Assembly (NCBI RefSeq): GCF_013402875.1
Contig: NZ_CP058579.1
Span: 124,001-188,000, forward strand
DNA length: 64,000 bases
Origin: Halorarum salinum
GTDB lineage: Archaea; Halobacteriota; Halobacteria; Halobacteriales; Haloferacaceae
Reading direction: 5' to 3'
Below, one piece after another: positions 38,170 through 47,796 of the stretch (positions are counted from its first letter, which is position 1; every line of letters starts with the position of its first letter). The notes under the pieces were generated by a model. It was not told the origin of the DNA and did not search any database. It worked only from the letters and a program-made list of their open reading frames with translations. The position numbers were made by a program, and so were the translations under genes.

Positions 38170-38418
38170 GTAACGGCATTTGGAGGATGTTCCCTCGAGG
38201 CTCGCATCCCCGGCGTCCAGTTCAGTGCGGCCGAGCGCGTCGACAAATACGTGCGCACTGCCGTCCGTAATGAGCCGAGCCGTAACGAGCGAGTCGTCGA
38301 CTCCCTTGGCCTCGTCCAGTTCGACGCCTACCAGGACCTCTGGGACTTACACGCCGACCGGCCATCCTCCGTCGTCAAGTTCCGAGAACTCCTCGAGGGC
38401 CCCCGACGGTCGTGTTAA
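38170..38418 (+). pseudogene. C-terminal remnant of an unidentified protein
   Basis: About 80 codons with no proper start, ending in TAA at 38416-38418. Legible parts are IPGVQFSAAERVDKYVRTAV, RVVDSLGLVQFDAYQDLWDL and PSSVVKFRELLEG. Codon use is typical of real genes. The sequence before it has stops in this frame. It may be the tail of a gene once controlled by the two palindromes upstream. Family not recognised. Confidence 0.4.
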
Positions 38419-38420
38419 CT

Positions 38421-39008
38421 TTAGCATCGGTTCCACCAGACAGCGAAGGTTTGGAGCTACGATTCTACAGTCGGGAGGGTCGCGTTCGACAAACTATTTG
38501 AAATCGAAGAGGTACGTCGTTTTACCACTCTAGATATAAGTTCGAAACTATTCCGATTTCCGTGGCGAACCATCTGAAATCGGAGCCCAAGACGGTCGAG
38601 TGCAGCTTTGAGATGATGCGCGTCGTCGACGGAGAACGTAACATCGTCAATCTGTTATTTCTCCCGGAGTTCGCGCAAGAACAGCACGGTGAGTTGCGTC
38701 GTCTGCGTCTGAAACAGTCGAACGTGGAGGAATTGATTTGTCTCGGGATCGACCGCCGCGAACAGCCAATGTCGCTGTCTATTCACGCGAATCACGGTTT
38801 CGTCAACCGCAATCTGATTCGGGCTTACGTCGCTGTCGGGATGTAGATCAGCTTTCTGCACCCAGTTGTGAATCGCTGTGCGACTGCGTGCGACACCCAA
38901 CGTATCGAGATGTTGTTTGATATTCGAAATTGATACTCTCGCAATGTGGAACTGGATATCTACTTCAATAATCTCGCGGGGTGTCCGCTCACGCTCCACA
39001 AACTCCAT
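38421..39008 (-). mobile_element. IS6-family transposase, decayed (copy 2)
   Basis: From ATG 39008: EFVERERTPREIIEV, AIHNWVQKADLHPDSDVSPN, 'AVDETVI' (catalytic Asp present) and 'FAAVDPETNQFLH'. A TAA follows 'LRELREK' near 38656. The same frame continues with DDVTFSVDDAHHLKAALDRL, FQMVRHGNRNSFELIS (the catalytic Glu region is altered) and 'VKRRTSSIS', with another stop before the end. Diverged from copy 1 at 20961. Inactive. Confidence 0.8.
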
Positions 39009-39154
39009 ATTTTTTCGATCCCTGTACTCGGTTACTCATGGAATCATTCCAAATAAATTTGTTTTTATTTTAAACACCAGTATATTATAGATGGGTTAAT
39101 ATTAGCTAGTATATCTAGAAAAATACTATGTTTTGTCCGTTCGTTTGTGACACC

Positions 39155-40759
39155 ATGCGTGAAATGCACAACAGCAGGCGTTCGTACCTGAAAGCCGCTG
39201 GAGCCGCCGCATCGGTTGCTATACTCGGCGGTTGTATTGGGAACGGAACCGCCGAGCAATCGCGAGGAACTCCCGAATCGATTCAGGAGAAATCCGTCCA
39301 ACTCTCGCAGGATAACGGTCCGTTTACCGACAGGGAAGAGGGATTCGACGAGGTCATCGACATCGTCGAAGCGGGCGCGGACGATACGGGCGAGGAATCG
39401 ATCAACCCGGTGCTCGAGGAGGCGCGCGGTGATGACACGCTCGTCAAATTCCCCCCGGGTACGTACCTTCTGACCGACACGGTCCGGTTCACCGGCTTCT
39501 CGAACTTCGGTCTCATCGGTCAGGATGCGACGATCAAGATCGGCCCCCACAGAGGGTTCCGTACCGACGTCGCATTCAAATTCGGCGTGCCGTATAGCCC
39601 GGGGAACGGTCTACTCGTGGAGTCGCTGACGTTCGATCAGAGTGAACCGGGCCGTGGCGTGAAGGTGATTCAGGCGTCGATGGATGACGGCCTCCGCGTG
39701 CGCGACATCCATCATCGAAGGTAAACACGATACGGCTTCGGAAGCGGGCGGGACGTTCAACATCGTCGATCCGGACGGGCGTGGCGTCGTCGACCGATTC
39801 GCGGTCCCAGACGGCGTCCGACCCATGCGGATGGACGACGGATCGCGGGTCGTTCCGGGCCGTTCTGGCATCACGACGAACCGCAACCACGTCGGGACGC
39901 TCTGGTACCGTGACTGTATCATCCGGTCGTGCCACGACAACGGCCTCTACGTCACTGGCGGTGGCGGGAACGTCGTCGTCCAGGGGGACACTACCGGAAC
40001 AACAACGTCTCGAACATCAGGATCGCCGGCGCCAACAGCACCATCAAGGACGTCAAGGTCGTCGTCGATCACAACGACGTCGATCACCTCAACCAGCGCG
40101 ATATTCGGCTCGACGCCGGTTCGAACGTGATGGTCAACAACGCGGACATCCAGCTAACTCGACCGAACGGCGACGCGCTCTCAGTTCTCAGCGGAATCGA
40201 ATCGGCCACCATCACCGATACGTCGATCTACATGGGCGACCGGCCCAGTCGCGGCATCAACGTGAGCGCGAACACCGGGCCCGTCCGAATCGCCGACACG
40301 GAGATCACTAGCACCGGCGCGGACGAGGGCGGGAACGCCATCGCGTTGCAGGGAGGGGCGTCCGGTGAAGCGGCCAGCGTCATCGTCGAGAACACGACGG
40401 TCACCGGCAACGCTTCAGGCGCGACCGGCGGTCGCGAGGCGATCCTCGCGAGCCGCGACAACGTGACGTTCCGCGAACTGACGGTCGACCAGCCCGGAAC
40501 GAACCTCCGGCAGGGCATCAACATCGGCGGCGACAACTGCAACGTGGTCAATAGCACCGTAAGCGCCCGCCACTATCCGCTCGTCGTCCGCGGGGAGAAC
40601 ACCCTCGTCCAGGGCTCACGGCTCGAATCGCTCGGTGGATACTAGTCGATTCGGTTCTACAATGGCTCGTCCGGACAGGTCTTCGACAACGTTCTTCAGG
40701 ACGGGATTCGTGATTCCGGCGCATCATCACTGAGCACGCGTGGAAACCAGTACATCTAA
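39155..40759 (+). pseudogene. Tat-exported right-handed beta-helix protein, decayed
   Basis: It starts MREMHNSRRSYLKAAGAAAS with a lipobox-like LGGC. The first frame runs to TAA at about 39722. A one-base insertion near 39705 displaces it; the second frame reads HDTASEAGGTFNIVDPDGRG and 'CIIRSCHDNGLYVTGGGGNVVVQG'. A lost G in a G run near 39990 shifts it to a third frame (NVSNIRIAGANSTIKDVKVV to NIGGDNCNVVNSTVSARHYP). A TAG at 40643-40645 stands where paralogues have a sense codon, and the frame goes on as FYNGSSGQVFDN to TAA at 40757. Related to the intact proteins at 58348 and 60042. Confidence 0.78.
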
Positions 40760-41274
40760 ACAAACAGTAACGACGCTTACGTACCGTACACTCTCGACGG
40801 TAGGTCGTCCGACTCTGACGAAACCATCTAACAGCGATCGTTCAGTATTTCTCCATGACCTTTGGGATGGTATCCACCTTTTGATGACGGAATTGCTGGG
40901 TTCTTTCTTCGGGATTTTTCTCGACACCGTCGGGAAATCGGGCGTGCAATGGAAAGATAGGAGCGCGGCACACAGCATCTCATATCGTGTGAGTTCTGGT
41001 CACTAACCGTGATCCCGACCGATCACAGTCGCGCACTCAACCCAGTATCCCTGCTCAGCAGAGCATACTCGTCGACAGAGAAGCTTCGCGTGCGGACTCA
41101 CCATCATCACCCTGTGCCAGCTTAGAGCCTTCCGGCTGGTTAGACACGCTTCGCTCACTGCGTTCGCGCGTTCGACCGAGGTACCCGACCTGGCTCGTGA
41201 GCAGACCCGCCCGGAGATCGCTTCACGCCACGAACCGCTCGGATTCGCCGAATCACTGTTCCGCCAGGACCAAG
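40760..41274. other. Intergenic, no gene seen
   Basis: About 500 bases between a pseudogene and the thioesterase. Neither strand has a frame with convincing codon use. The last 100 bases likely hold the thioesterase promoter. Confidence 0.4.
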
Positions 41275-41724
41275 ATGACCGGCATCGACGACTCGGTTAT
41301 GAGCGACATCGACCCCGGAGGGAACGCGACCCCCGATTTCACGGCCGACTTCACGACCGAGATGCAGGTCAGGTTTCGCGATATCGACGCGATGAACCAC
41401 GTCAACAACGCCGTCTACGCGACCTATCTCGAGCAGGCGCGCGCGGAGTACTATCAGCGGATCGTCGGCGAGGATCTCAGCGCCGTCGACACCGTCCTCG
41501 TCAGTCTCGAACTTGACTATCGTCGTCCCATCGAACTCGGGGATTCAGTCACCGTTGGGCTCGAAATCGGTGAGCTCGGCCGGTCATCGGTCCCGATGGA
41601 CTACGAGATCTACGCGGGCGATCGGCTGGCGGCCGTCGGCCACACCGTCCAGGTCTTCGTCGACAATGAGACCGGGAACTCGAAACCGATCCCGGCGGAA
41701 CTGCGTACGACGATGACCGAGTGA
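41275..41724 (+). CDS. Acyl-CoA thioesterase, hotdog fold (4HBT-like)
   Basis: 149 residues from ATG 41275; ATG 41299 is also possible. 'RFRDIDAMNHVNNAVYATYL' is the hotdog signature, with the catalytic Asp region and Asn-His-Val-Asn. 'ELDYRRPIELGDSVTVGLEI' is the second typical segment. It would hydrolyse an acyl-CoA; the substrate cannot be read. Convergent with the HAD gene 13 bases on. Confidence 0.88.
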   Translation: MTGIDDSVMSDIDPGGNATPDFTADFTTEMQVRFRDIDAMNHVNNAVYATYLEQARAEYYQRIVGEDLSAVDTVLVSLELDYRRPIELGDSVTVGLEIGELGRSSVPMDYEIYAGDRLAAVGHTVQVFVDNETGNSKPIPAELRTTMTE

Positions 41725-41737
41725 CGGGTGCGGCCGC

Positions 41738-42457
41738 CTATCCCAACTCCGCGGCGAGTTCGGCCGGGCCGTCGACCACGAGGTCCGGGCGGTGGGGCCA
41801 CCCGCCGAAGGGGTTCCCGTGGCGGTTGAGGAACACGCCGCGGTTGCCGATGGCCTTCGCGCCCACGAGGTCGAACGTGTGGGCGGTGACGAACGCGACC
41901 TGGTGGGGCGCGACGTCCAGCCGCTCACGGACGAGATCGTAGGAGGCGCGATGGGGCTTGTACGCGCCCGCCTCCGCGACCGAAACGACGGCGTCCAGCT
42001 CCGTCTCGAAGTTCCCGCGGACGGCCGCGAGCATGTCCGGGTCGCCGTTGGAGTGGCCGACGAGGGCGTATCGTTCGCTCAGTCGGGAGAGCGCCTCGTC
42101 CACCTCGGGATACGGCTCGAACTCCTTCCAGCGACGGACGACGGCGCGAACGGTTTCGTCCGGAACGTCGAGGCCCAGTTCCTCCAGTCGGTACGCGAGC
42201 GCGCGCCGCGAGATCTCCTTGAACGGCGTGTGTGGCCCGGGGACGAGCGAGTCGATCAGCGAGTCGCGAAAGTGCATCGCGAGATAGCGCCGCAGGAAGA
42301 CGTCGGGGTCGTACTCGCTGCCGCGTTCTGAGAGCACGTCCCCGAGTGCGGGGACGAGCGTCGATTCGCGATCCAGCAGCGTGTCGTAGAGGTCGAACGC
42401 GAGGACCTCCGTCTCCTCGCGAAGCGTCTCCGTCGCGATCGTTTGGAACGTGACCAT
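41738..42457 (-). CDS. HAD-superfamily hydrolase, haloacid dehalogenase type II-like
   Basis: 239 residues. Motif I is LAFDLYDTLLDRES (nucleophile Asp), motif II is 'GHSNGDPDML', motif III Lys is in 'AYKPHRASYD', and the acidic motif IV region is 'VTAHTFDLVGAKAIGNRG'. The layout matches type-II haloacid dehalogenases and related phosphatases. Motif I has Asp (YDT) at the position that in dehalogenases is usually Gly (YGT), so phosphatase activity is as likely. Confidence 0.87.
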   Translation of the reverse strand: MVTFQTIATETLREETEVLAFDLYDTLLDRESTLVPALGDVLSERGSEYDPDVFLRRYLAMHFRDSLIDSLVPGPHTPFKEISRRALAYRLEELGLDVPDETVRAVVRRWKEFEPYPEVDEALSRLSERYALVGHSNGDPDMLAAVRGNFETELDAVVSVAEAGAYKPHRASYDLVRERLDVAPHQVAFVTAHTFDLVGAKAIGNRGVFLNRHGNPFGGWPHRPDLVVDGPAELAAELG

Positions 42458-42798
42458 AGTGGGTATAGGCTACCCGGACCAAGAGCGCTCCGACGCCGTC
42501 GCCGGGGAGAGCGGACAGGTATCGTTCCGTCCGAATCGGACCTCCGCGAGGACGACCCCATAAGTTGCAATCGAACGACAGACGAGACAGATTCAAGATT
42601 GATATTTGATACGTTCAGCTTCCTCTCTACTGATCGATAATCACGCTTCGTCCCGTCTCTCGTGAAAGTGCCGGCACGGGAACCGGTGGTGCCGGCCGTC
42701 CGCGACCGCGGTGCTCCGTCGACGAGAATCACCGCCGTATCGACGAACGGTTCCCGGGGAGACGTCGAAGAGTGGATCGATCACCGTCCGTTTTCCGT

Positions 42799-42996
42799 TC
42801 ACAGCAGCCGACTAGAGCGTTCGGTTCGGCACGGGCGATGGCAGCGACGACAGGTACCGCCCGTCGGTGCGTCGTGTGACGGGCCGCCTGCTGCAACGTA
42901 CCCCGGGCCGACCTCCACGACGAGTCGGAGACCGACCTTCTGCCCGGCTACGCGTGGTCGAGCGGCGTCAGACGGCGTATCATATCTGATTAGCAT
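42799..42996 (-). CDS. Possible small Cys-rich protein
   Basis: 65 codons from ATG 42996 (MLIRYDTPSDAARPRVAGQK) with a C-terminal CRRCHRPC cluster that could bind zinc. Third codon positions are GC-rich, as in real genes here. A TATATA string directly precedes the ATG. No family is recognised. The rest of 42458-43256 has no other frame I would support. Confidence 0.3.
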   Translation of the reverse strand: MLIRYDTPSDAARPRVAGQKVGLRLVVEVGPGYVAAGGPSHDAPTGGTCRRCHRPCRTERSSRLL

Positions 42997-43256
42997 TATA
43001 TATGGAAAGGATACTCTTAGCCGATTCAGCTGTCACTTGCATCGCCGTGTCGGATGCTACCTCTCTCAGTAGGAACTCGAAACGATCGCCGCCCGGTCGC
43101 CGCGCGGTTCGTTTCGATACTCGTAGCGGGTACTCCCGCGGTTTCCCCGTCGCGTCGTCTCCGTTTTCCACGCCTCCGCGGTAGCCGCTCCTCGTCCGTG
43201 CCTATTTCTTTATGGCTAATCACTAAGCGGGATTAATTCATCGTAGTAATCGACGC

Positions 43257-43511
43257 ATGCCCGACACGACTGACGCGGACACCGACGTCGATGCGGCGCT
43301 CGCGGACGCGAAGACGATGGTCGAGACCGACGCGATCAGCCACCGACAAGCCGAGGTGTACGCGCTGTGTGAACTGCACGGGATCGGCCGCGCCGAGACC
43401 GCGGTCGTCCTCAACCTCTCGCCCGACACGGTCGAGAGCCACCTCGAGGCGGCGCGTCGGAACGTCCGCGAGGCGCGCGATCTCGTCGACTTCCTCGAGA
43501 CGACCGGGTAG
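43257..43511 (+). CDS. Small sigma-region-4-like helix-turn-helix protein
   Basis: 84 residues. An acidic N-terminus is followed by 'ISHRQAEVYALCELHGIGRA', then 'ETAVVLNLSPDTVESHLEAA', a tetrahelical HTH like sigma-70 region 4 or LuxR output domains. Many haloarchaea have such stand-alone proteins; they probably bind DNA, and none is known to act as a sigma factor. It ends with TAG. Confidence 0.75.
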   Translation: MPDTTDADTDVDAALADAKTMVETDAISHRQAEVYALCELHGIGRAETAVVLNLSPDTVESHLEAARRNVREARDLVDFLETTG

Positions 43512-43763
43512 CGACCGTCGAACCTGGCTGCACCCGGATTTCCCGCCCCGGGGCCGCGACTCGGCTTCCCAGGGGATACCGTACCCTCGACGGGGGAGCG
43601 TCCGCTCCACTACCGGGCGGGAGGGCGAGGAGCGCGCCGCTGGTCGTACTTCGGCCACGGCGCGTCACGGACCACGGGCCGTTCGACCAGCAGTTCGGAT
43701 CCCCACTTCGACGCCGGACGTCGAGTCCCGGGCCGCGACGGTGGATGCCCCCGCCGTAGCCTT

Positions 43764-44800
43764 ATGCAGCTATCCGGAGACGAGTACGACATGGCCGTCC
43801 ACGCGCTGGAGGACCTCGACGACGCGTACGACGTGACGAGGGCGTTCCTTTGGCCGGTCGACCGTACCCGCTGGATCAAGCTGGCGCTCGTCGTCCTCCT
43901 CGTCGGCGGCCCGGGGACGAACCACACCTCGGTCCGGTACAACCTCCCGGCCGACCGAGTGCCCCCCGCGGCGGCCCCGACCTGGGCCAGATCGACGTCG
44001 GGGTCTGGCTCGTGATCGGCACCGTCGTCGGCGTCGTCGTCCTGCTGGGATCGCTCCTGCTGCTCGTCGGGTCGATCATGGAGTTCGTCCTCGTCGAGTC
44101 GCTACGCAACGAGGAGGTGCTCGTCCGGCGGTACTGGGGCGACCGCTGGCGTCAGGGCGTCCGGCTGTTCGGCTTCCGACTCGTCGTCCGGCTGCTCGTC
44201 CTCGGGAGCCTGGCGGTGCTGGCGGCGCTGGTCGTCGTTCCGGCCGCGGTGGGCGGCGGTCCCGGACCCGGCGCGCCGGTCGGCGGAGTCGGCGTACTCG
44301 CCGTCCTCCTGCTCCTGCCGACGTTCCTCGTCCTCGCGCTCGTCGTCGGCCTCGTCGACGGGTTCACGACCGTGTTCGTCGTCCCCGTCATTGTGCTGGA
44401 GGGCGTCGGCGTGCTCGACGGCTGGCGTCGGCTCTGGCCGACGATCGTCGCCCACCCCTAGCAGTATCTCGCGTACGCGATCGCCGGGTTCGTGCTCACG
44501 GCCCTGGGTGGCATTCTCGTCGCCATCGCCGTCGCCGTCGCCGCCCTGTTGCTCCTGATCCCGTTCGGCATCCTCGGCGCGGTCGGGGTGCTCCTGTTGA
44601 CGGCGGTGCCGCCGCTCGGGGCCGGCGTCCTCGCGGTCGTGGGGCTGCTGTTCGCGCTCGCGACGCTCGTCGTCGTCGCGCTCGCACGGGTGCCCGTGGT
44701 GACGTACTTGCGCTACTACGCGCTGCTCGTGCTCGGCGACGTGGACGAGCGGCTCGACCTCGTTCCGAAGCGACGGGCGGCGATCCGGAGTCACGCGTGA
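43764..44800 (+). pseudogene. Multi-pass membrane protein (DUF7544-like), frameshift plus TAG
   Basis: The front (43764 to about 43970) reads MQLSGDEYDMAVHALEDLDD, then VTRAFLWPVDRTRWIKLALV, as in haloarchaeal DUF7544 proteins. Near 43970 the frame shifts by one base and continues QIDVGVWLVIGTVVGVVVLL and FVLVESLRNEEVLVRRYWGD with several membrane helices. A TAG at 44459-44461 (after WPTIVAHP) is followed in the same frame by QYLAYAIAGFVLTALGGILV and the conserved end 'YLRYYALLVLGDVDERLDLV'. Two lesions in an otherwise complete gene of about 345 codons. Confidence 0.72.
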
Positions 44801-45116
44801 GCTAGCCTCGCCGAGAACGCGTCGCAGTTCCCCGCACTCATCGTCCCGAAAGCGGTCGTGGAGGAGGCGACACCTCGGAACACCGGACGCCACCGTCGAC
44901 CGTCGATGGGATCACGAGAACGAAAGCCCGTGAACCGGAAACGCGGCCTCGTTCATCGCGTCACGACTCGGGCCGGGGCCGACCGGGCGTCGGAGCCGCG
45001 GCTACGGGTTCCAGGTGTGACGGGCGACTCGAGACCGGGGCTCTCGAACCCTCGACGACGCGAACGGGGGAAAACCGACTTCGCCACTCGGATCCGGCGA
45101 ACGTCCTCGTATCCGA
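44801..45116. other. Intergenic, no gene seen
   Basis: About 316 bases between the 3' ends of the DUF7544-like pseudogene and the first PadR-like gene. Very GC-rich; no frame is convincing. Confidence 0.4.
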
Positions 45117-45407
45117 TCAGGTTCCCACCAGACCCTCCGGGACGTACTCGTTCTCCCACTGGCGGCGGCGACGGAGCTCCCGCAGCCCCTGACGCGTGAT
45201 CTGGTAGGTGTTGGCGCGGTCGTTCAGCTTCCCCTTCCGGACGAGCCCGCGCTCGGCGAGTTCGCCCAGGTTGTTGTACAGGCGAGCATTGCTGATCTCC
45301 TCCTCGTAGTGGTTCTGGAGGCTCCGCTTTATCTTCATCCCGTGCGGTTCGGCGAAGCTCGATACCGTGTACAACAGGTCTCGTTGGAATGCGGTGAGGT
45401 CGAACAT
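45117..45407 (-). CDS. PadR-like winged-helix transcriptional regulator
   Basis: 96 residues from ATG 45407 (MFDLTAFQRDLLYTVSSFAE); the longer frame to 45536 has no family support. The winged helix is 'HGMKIKRSLQNHYEEEISNA', then 'RLYNNLGELAERGLVRKGKL', with a C-terminal helix for dimer formation. A close relative lies at 45774-46067. The TATA-like string ACTTATAT upstream (45457-45464) fits its promoter. Confidence 0.85.
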   Translation of the reverse strand: MFDLTAFQRDLLYTVSSFAEPHGMKIKRSLQNHYEEEISNARLYNNLGELAERGLVRKGKLNDRANTYQITRQGLRELRRRRQWENEYVPEGLVGT

Positions 45408-45509
45408 GTTGTCACGCGCGAGTTGCGCGAAGCTACCTCCTCGCCCCCGTACCGTACTTATATGCCGTGTAATCCCCCGCTGCGGGCTCGAATCGTCCGA
45501 AAGAGGGCA

Positions 45510-45530
45510 CTTATCGGACCGATAGTAAAG
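45510..45530 (+). promoter_or_regulatory. CTTA-N7-SATAATAA type element, site 1
   Basis: CTTATCGGACCGATAGTAAA, ending 24 bases before the zinc-ribbon ATG. It contains the near-palindrome TATCGGACCGATA, shared with the site at 57098. The last part differs at one base (GATAGTAA). The position fits a TATA box of a leaderless transcript. Confidence 0.6.
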
Positions 45531-45553
45531 CCCCACGCGTGCTCGTTGCCGGT

Positions 45554-45727
45554 ATGGGCATGGACGCTGTCTCGACGGAGTGCCCGCGTTGTCGAACCGC
45601 GTTCGACGGCGTCTCGGAGGTCGACCGACACGGGATGCCGGGCGTCGGAACCGGGGACTCGCTGTACGGCGGGAGCGTGACCTGTGACCGGTGTGGCGCC
45701 GAGTTCGAGGTGTACTACTACCCGTGA
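45554..45727 (+). CDS. Small zinc-ribbon protein
   Basis: 57 residues (MGMDAVSTECPRCRTAFDGV). Two CxxC pairs, CPRC (about 10-13) and CDRC (about 44-47), make a rubredoxin-like zinc ribbon ending in EFEVYYYP. Such haloarchaeal micro-proteins have no known partner. It lies between two PadR-like genes and has a promoter element shared with genes up to 12 kb away. Confidence 0.72.
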   Translation: MGMDAVSTECPRCRTAFDGVSEVDRHGMPGVGTGDSLYGGSVTCDRCGAEFEVYYYP

Positions 45728-45773
45728 GTCACGCGCGGGCGAGTCGCTCGGCCGCGGTCCACGCTCACGGGTG

Positions 45774-46067
45774 TCAGCCCTCGAGGACCAGTTCGGAGTC
45801 GACCTGTCGGCGTTCCCACTCGAGACGTCGCTGGATGACCCGCTTACCGCGCGGCGAGACGCGGTACTCGTTGGTCCGGCCGTCGCGCTCGCTCTTCAGC
45901 ACGTAGCCCTCCTGAATGACGACGCCGAGGTTGTCGTAGATCCGGCCGGGGAGGATCGGTTCGTCGAGTTTCCGCTGGAGTTCGCGCTTCAGCTGCTGCC
46001 CGTTCGAGGTGCCCATCCCGCTGAGGACGAACAGGAGATCCCGTTGAAACCCCGTCAGTTCGTGCAT
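45774..46067 (-). CDS. PadR-like winged-helix transcriptional regulator
   Basis: 97 residues: MHELTGFQRDLLFVLSGMGT, QQLKRELQRKLDEPILPGRI, then 'YDNLGVVIQEGYVLKSERDG' and a recognition wing. Same length and pattern as the protein at 45117-45407, so probably a duplicate. Effector unknown. The 300 bases upstream hold no further gene. Confidence 0.85.
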   Translation of the reverse strand: MHELTGFQRDLLFVLSGMGTSNGQQLKRELQRKLDEPILPGRIYDNLGVVIQEGYVLKSERDGRTNEYRVSPRGKRVIQRRLEWERRQVDSELVLEG

Positions 46068-46365
46068 GTGGCCGGAAGACCGAGATGTGGGAACATATGT
46101 GGTCGTGATTGTTGAGAACCCTTGCAGCCGGAGAAAGCGACTGCAACGGTCGGAAACCGGTTTAGCGTGTGTATAGTGAACAGCCCTCGGGACAGTGTTG
46201 AACCACCGGGGCAGTGGCAGTTCGGGGGGACGAACTGTCTCGGTCGCGAACGCCCGCCCTGGTCGGTCGCGTTCGCGCGTCGTAGTGCACCGTGGCTTCA
46301 GAGGGGCGAGGGCCGTCCCGTCGCACGCCGTCGCGTCGCCGGGCGACGGCTTCCCGTCGGGAGGG

Positions 46366-47796
46366 CTACTCGTCGTCCCGGAAGGGCGTCTGCGGGCCGT
46401 CGTCGCCGAGTTTGACGACGTTCTCGCGGCCGATGGTGATCTTCGTGATCTCGCCTTCCTCCTCCATGTTCGAGAGCAGGCGGCTCACCTTCGACGCGGA
46501 CCACCCGGTCTCCTCGGTGAGCGACTTCTGTGGCATCGGGCCGTCGTGTTCCCGCAGGAGTTTCAGAACGCGGTCCTCGTCCGTCAGGATCTGCGTTGTC
46601 GTCGTCCCGTCCGATTCGGGAGTCGGGGACGCCCCGTTGCGGTCGTCGCCCCCGGTCCTCGCCCCGACGTCGGACGCGGCGGGTTGGAAACCGGACGAGA
46701 GCCGGCCGGCGATGGCGCCCCCGTACTTCCAGTAGAGGACGATCCCGGGGACGACGACCACGAACAGGACGGCGGCGACGACGTCGAACGGCGACGTGGG
46801 CGCCGTTCCGAGTTCGACCTCGGTTCCGTCGTTCAGGCCGTCGCCGTCCGTGTCGGCCTCGAGCGGATCGGTGTCGTGTTCGTGGACCTCCGCGGCGTCG
46901 TCCAGCCCGTCGCCGTCCGTGTCGGCCTCGTTCGGGTCGGTGCCGTACTCGTGTACCTCGGGGCCATCCTCCAGCCCGTCGCCGTCCGAGTCGGGGTCCA
47001 TCGGGTCGGTGTCGTGCTCGTTCACCTCGGGGCCGTCCTCCAGCCCATCGTCGTCCGTGTCGGGGACGGTGGCGTTCGTCGGCCCGTCTATCTCGAGGCT
47101 ATCCCTGATCCCGTCGTCGTCCGTGTCAGCATCGAGGGGATTGGTCCCGTACTCGTCGACCTCCTTGCCGTCGTCGAGGCCGTCGTCGTCGGTGTCGGAC
47201 GAGTGGACTTCGGTCCCCAGCTCCAGTTCCTCCTCGTTGGTCAGCCCGTCGTCGTCGAGGTCGCCCTCGCGGTTCATGACGTAGACCGGGAAGGTCGTCC
47301 GATCGGACGGCTTGCTGTCGTTCGTGACGCTTCGGTACTCGACGGTTACGTTCTGCTCGCCGACGTACGCGGCCGGCCAGCTCTGGAAGGTGATGTTGGT
47401 CGTTCCGTTCGATCTGACGGGTTGGCAGTCGAGCGTCTGGACCGACTCGTTGGGGCCTGGTTTCGTGGAGACGCAGAGCTCGTAGCCGCTCCGGTAGCCG
47501 TCCTCCCCGATGTCGACCGAGAGCGTGTGCTGGTCCCCCTGCCAGAGGTACGTCGTGTCGCCCTCGACGGGCACGACGCCCGGCCCGTCGTATGAGACCT
47601 CCTCGATCGTGGGGTCGGTAGCGTCGGCCATCGCGACGGACGGAGCCGACTGGGTGCCGTTTACCGAGGTGGGGGGAGTCGACTGGGTACCGTCCGCCAC
47701 GACGGGGGAGGCCGACAGGGAGAGTAGCAGCGTGACGACTACGAGGGCCGCGACGGTTCTCCCGGACCGCCGCGCCGCCCGATCGGGCCCGGTCAT
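46366..47796 (-). CDS. Membrane protein: Ca-type (TSP3) repeats, one TM helix, cytoplasmic winged helix
   Basis: 476 residues from ATG 47796; the frame is open to 48129 but the Sec signal peptide begins at 47796 (VVTLLLSLSASPVVAD). Order: signal peptide; Ig-like domain (about 50-170, with Cys pair and N-glycosylation sites); about seven thrombospondin-3-type repeats of the form D-x-D-x-D-G-L-x-D (about 175-325), which bind calcium; one membrane helix (VVAAVLFVVVVPGIVLYW); a Ser/Thr linker; and a C-terminal winged helix (RVLKLLREHDGPMPQKSLTE, SASKVSRLLSNMEEEGEITK) like MarR/HTH families. The layout suggests a surface sensor regulating genes directly from the membrane. Confidence 0.82.
   Translation of the reverse strand: MTGPDRAARRSGRTVAALVVVTLLLSLSASPVVADGTQSTPPTSVNGTQSAPSVAMADATDPTIEEVSYDGPGVVPVEGDTTYLWQGDQHTLSVDIGEDGYRSGYELCVSTKPGPNESVQTLDCQPVRSNGTTNITFQSWPAAYVGEQNVTVEYRSVTNDSKPSDRTTFPVYVMNREGDLDDDGLTNEEELELGTEVHSSDTDDDGLDDGKEVDEYGTNPLDADTDDDGIRDSLEIDGPTNATVPDTDDDGLEDGPEVNEHDTDPMDPDSDGDGLEDGPEVHEYGTDPNEADTDGDGLDDAAEVHEHDTDPLEADTDGDGLNDGTEVELGTAPTSPFDVVAAVLFVVVVPGIVLYWKYGGAIAGRLSSGFQPAASDVGARTGGDDRNGASPTPESDGTTTTQILTDEDRVLKLLREHDGPMPQKSLTEETGWSASKVSRLLSNMEEEGEITKITIGRENVVKLGDDGPQTPFRDDE

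Noticed and set aside
43257-43511. True sigma factor
   Set aside because: Archaea use TBP/TFB; only the region-4-like HTH is present, a common fold in small haloarchaeal DNA-binding proteins.
21630-44461. Genome-wide recoding of TAG
   Set aside because: Several well-supported genes in the window end with TAG, so it works as a normal stop; the internal TAGs are listed as findings for checking only.
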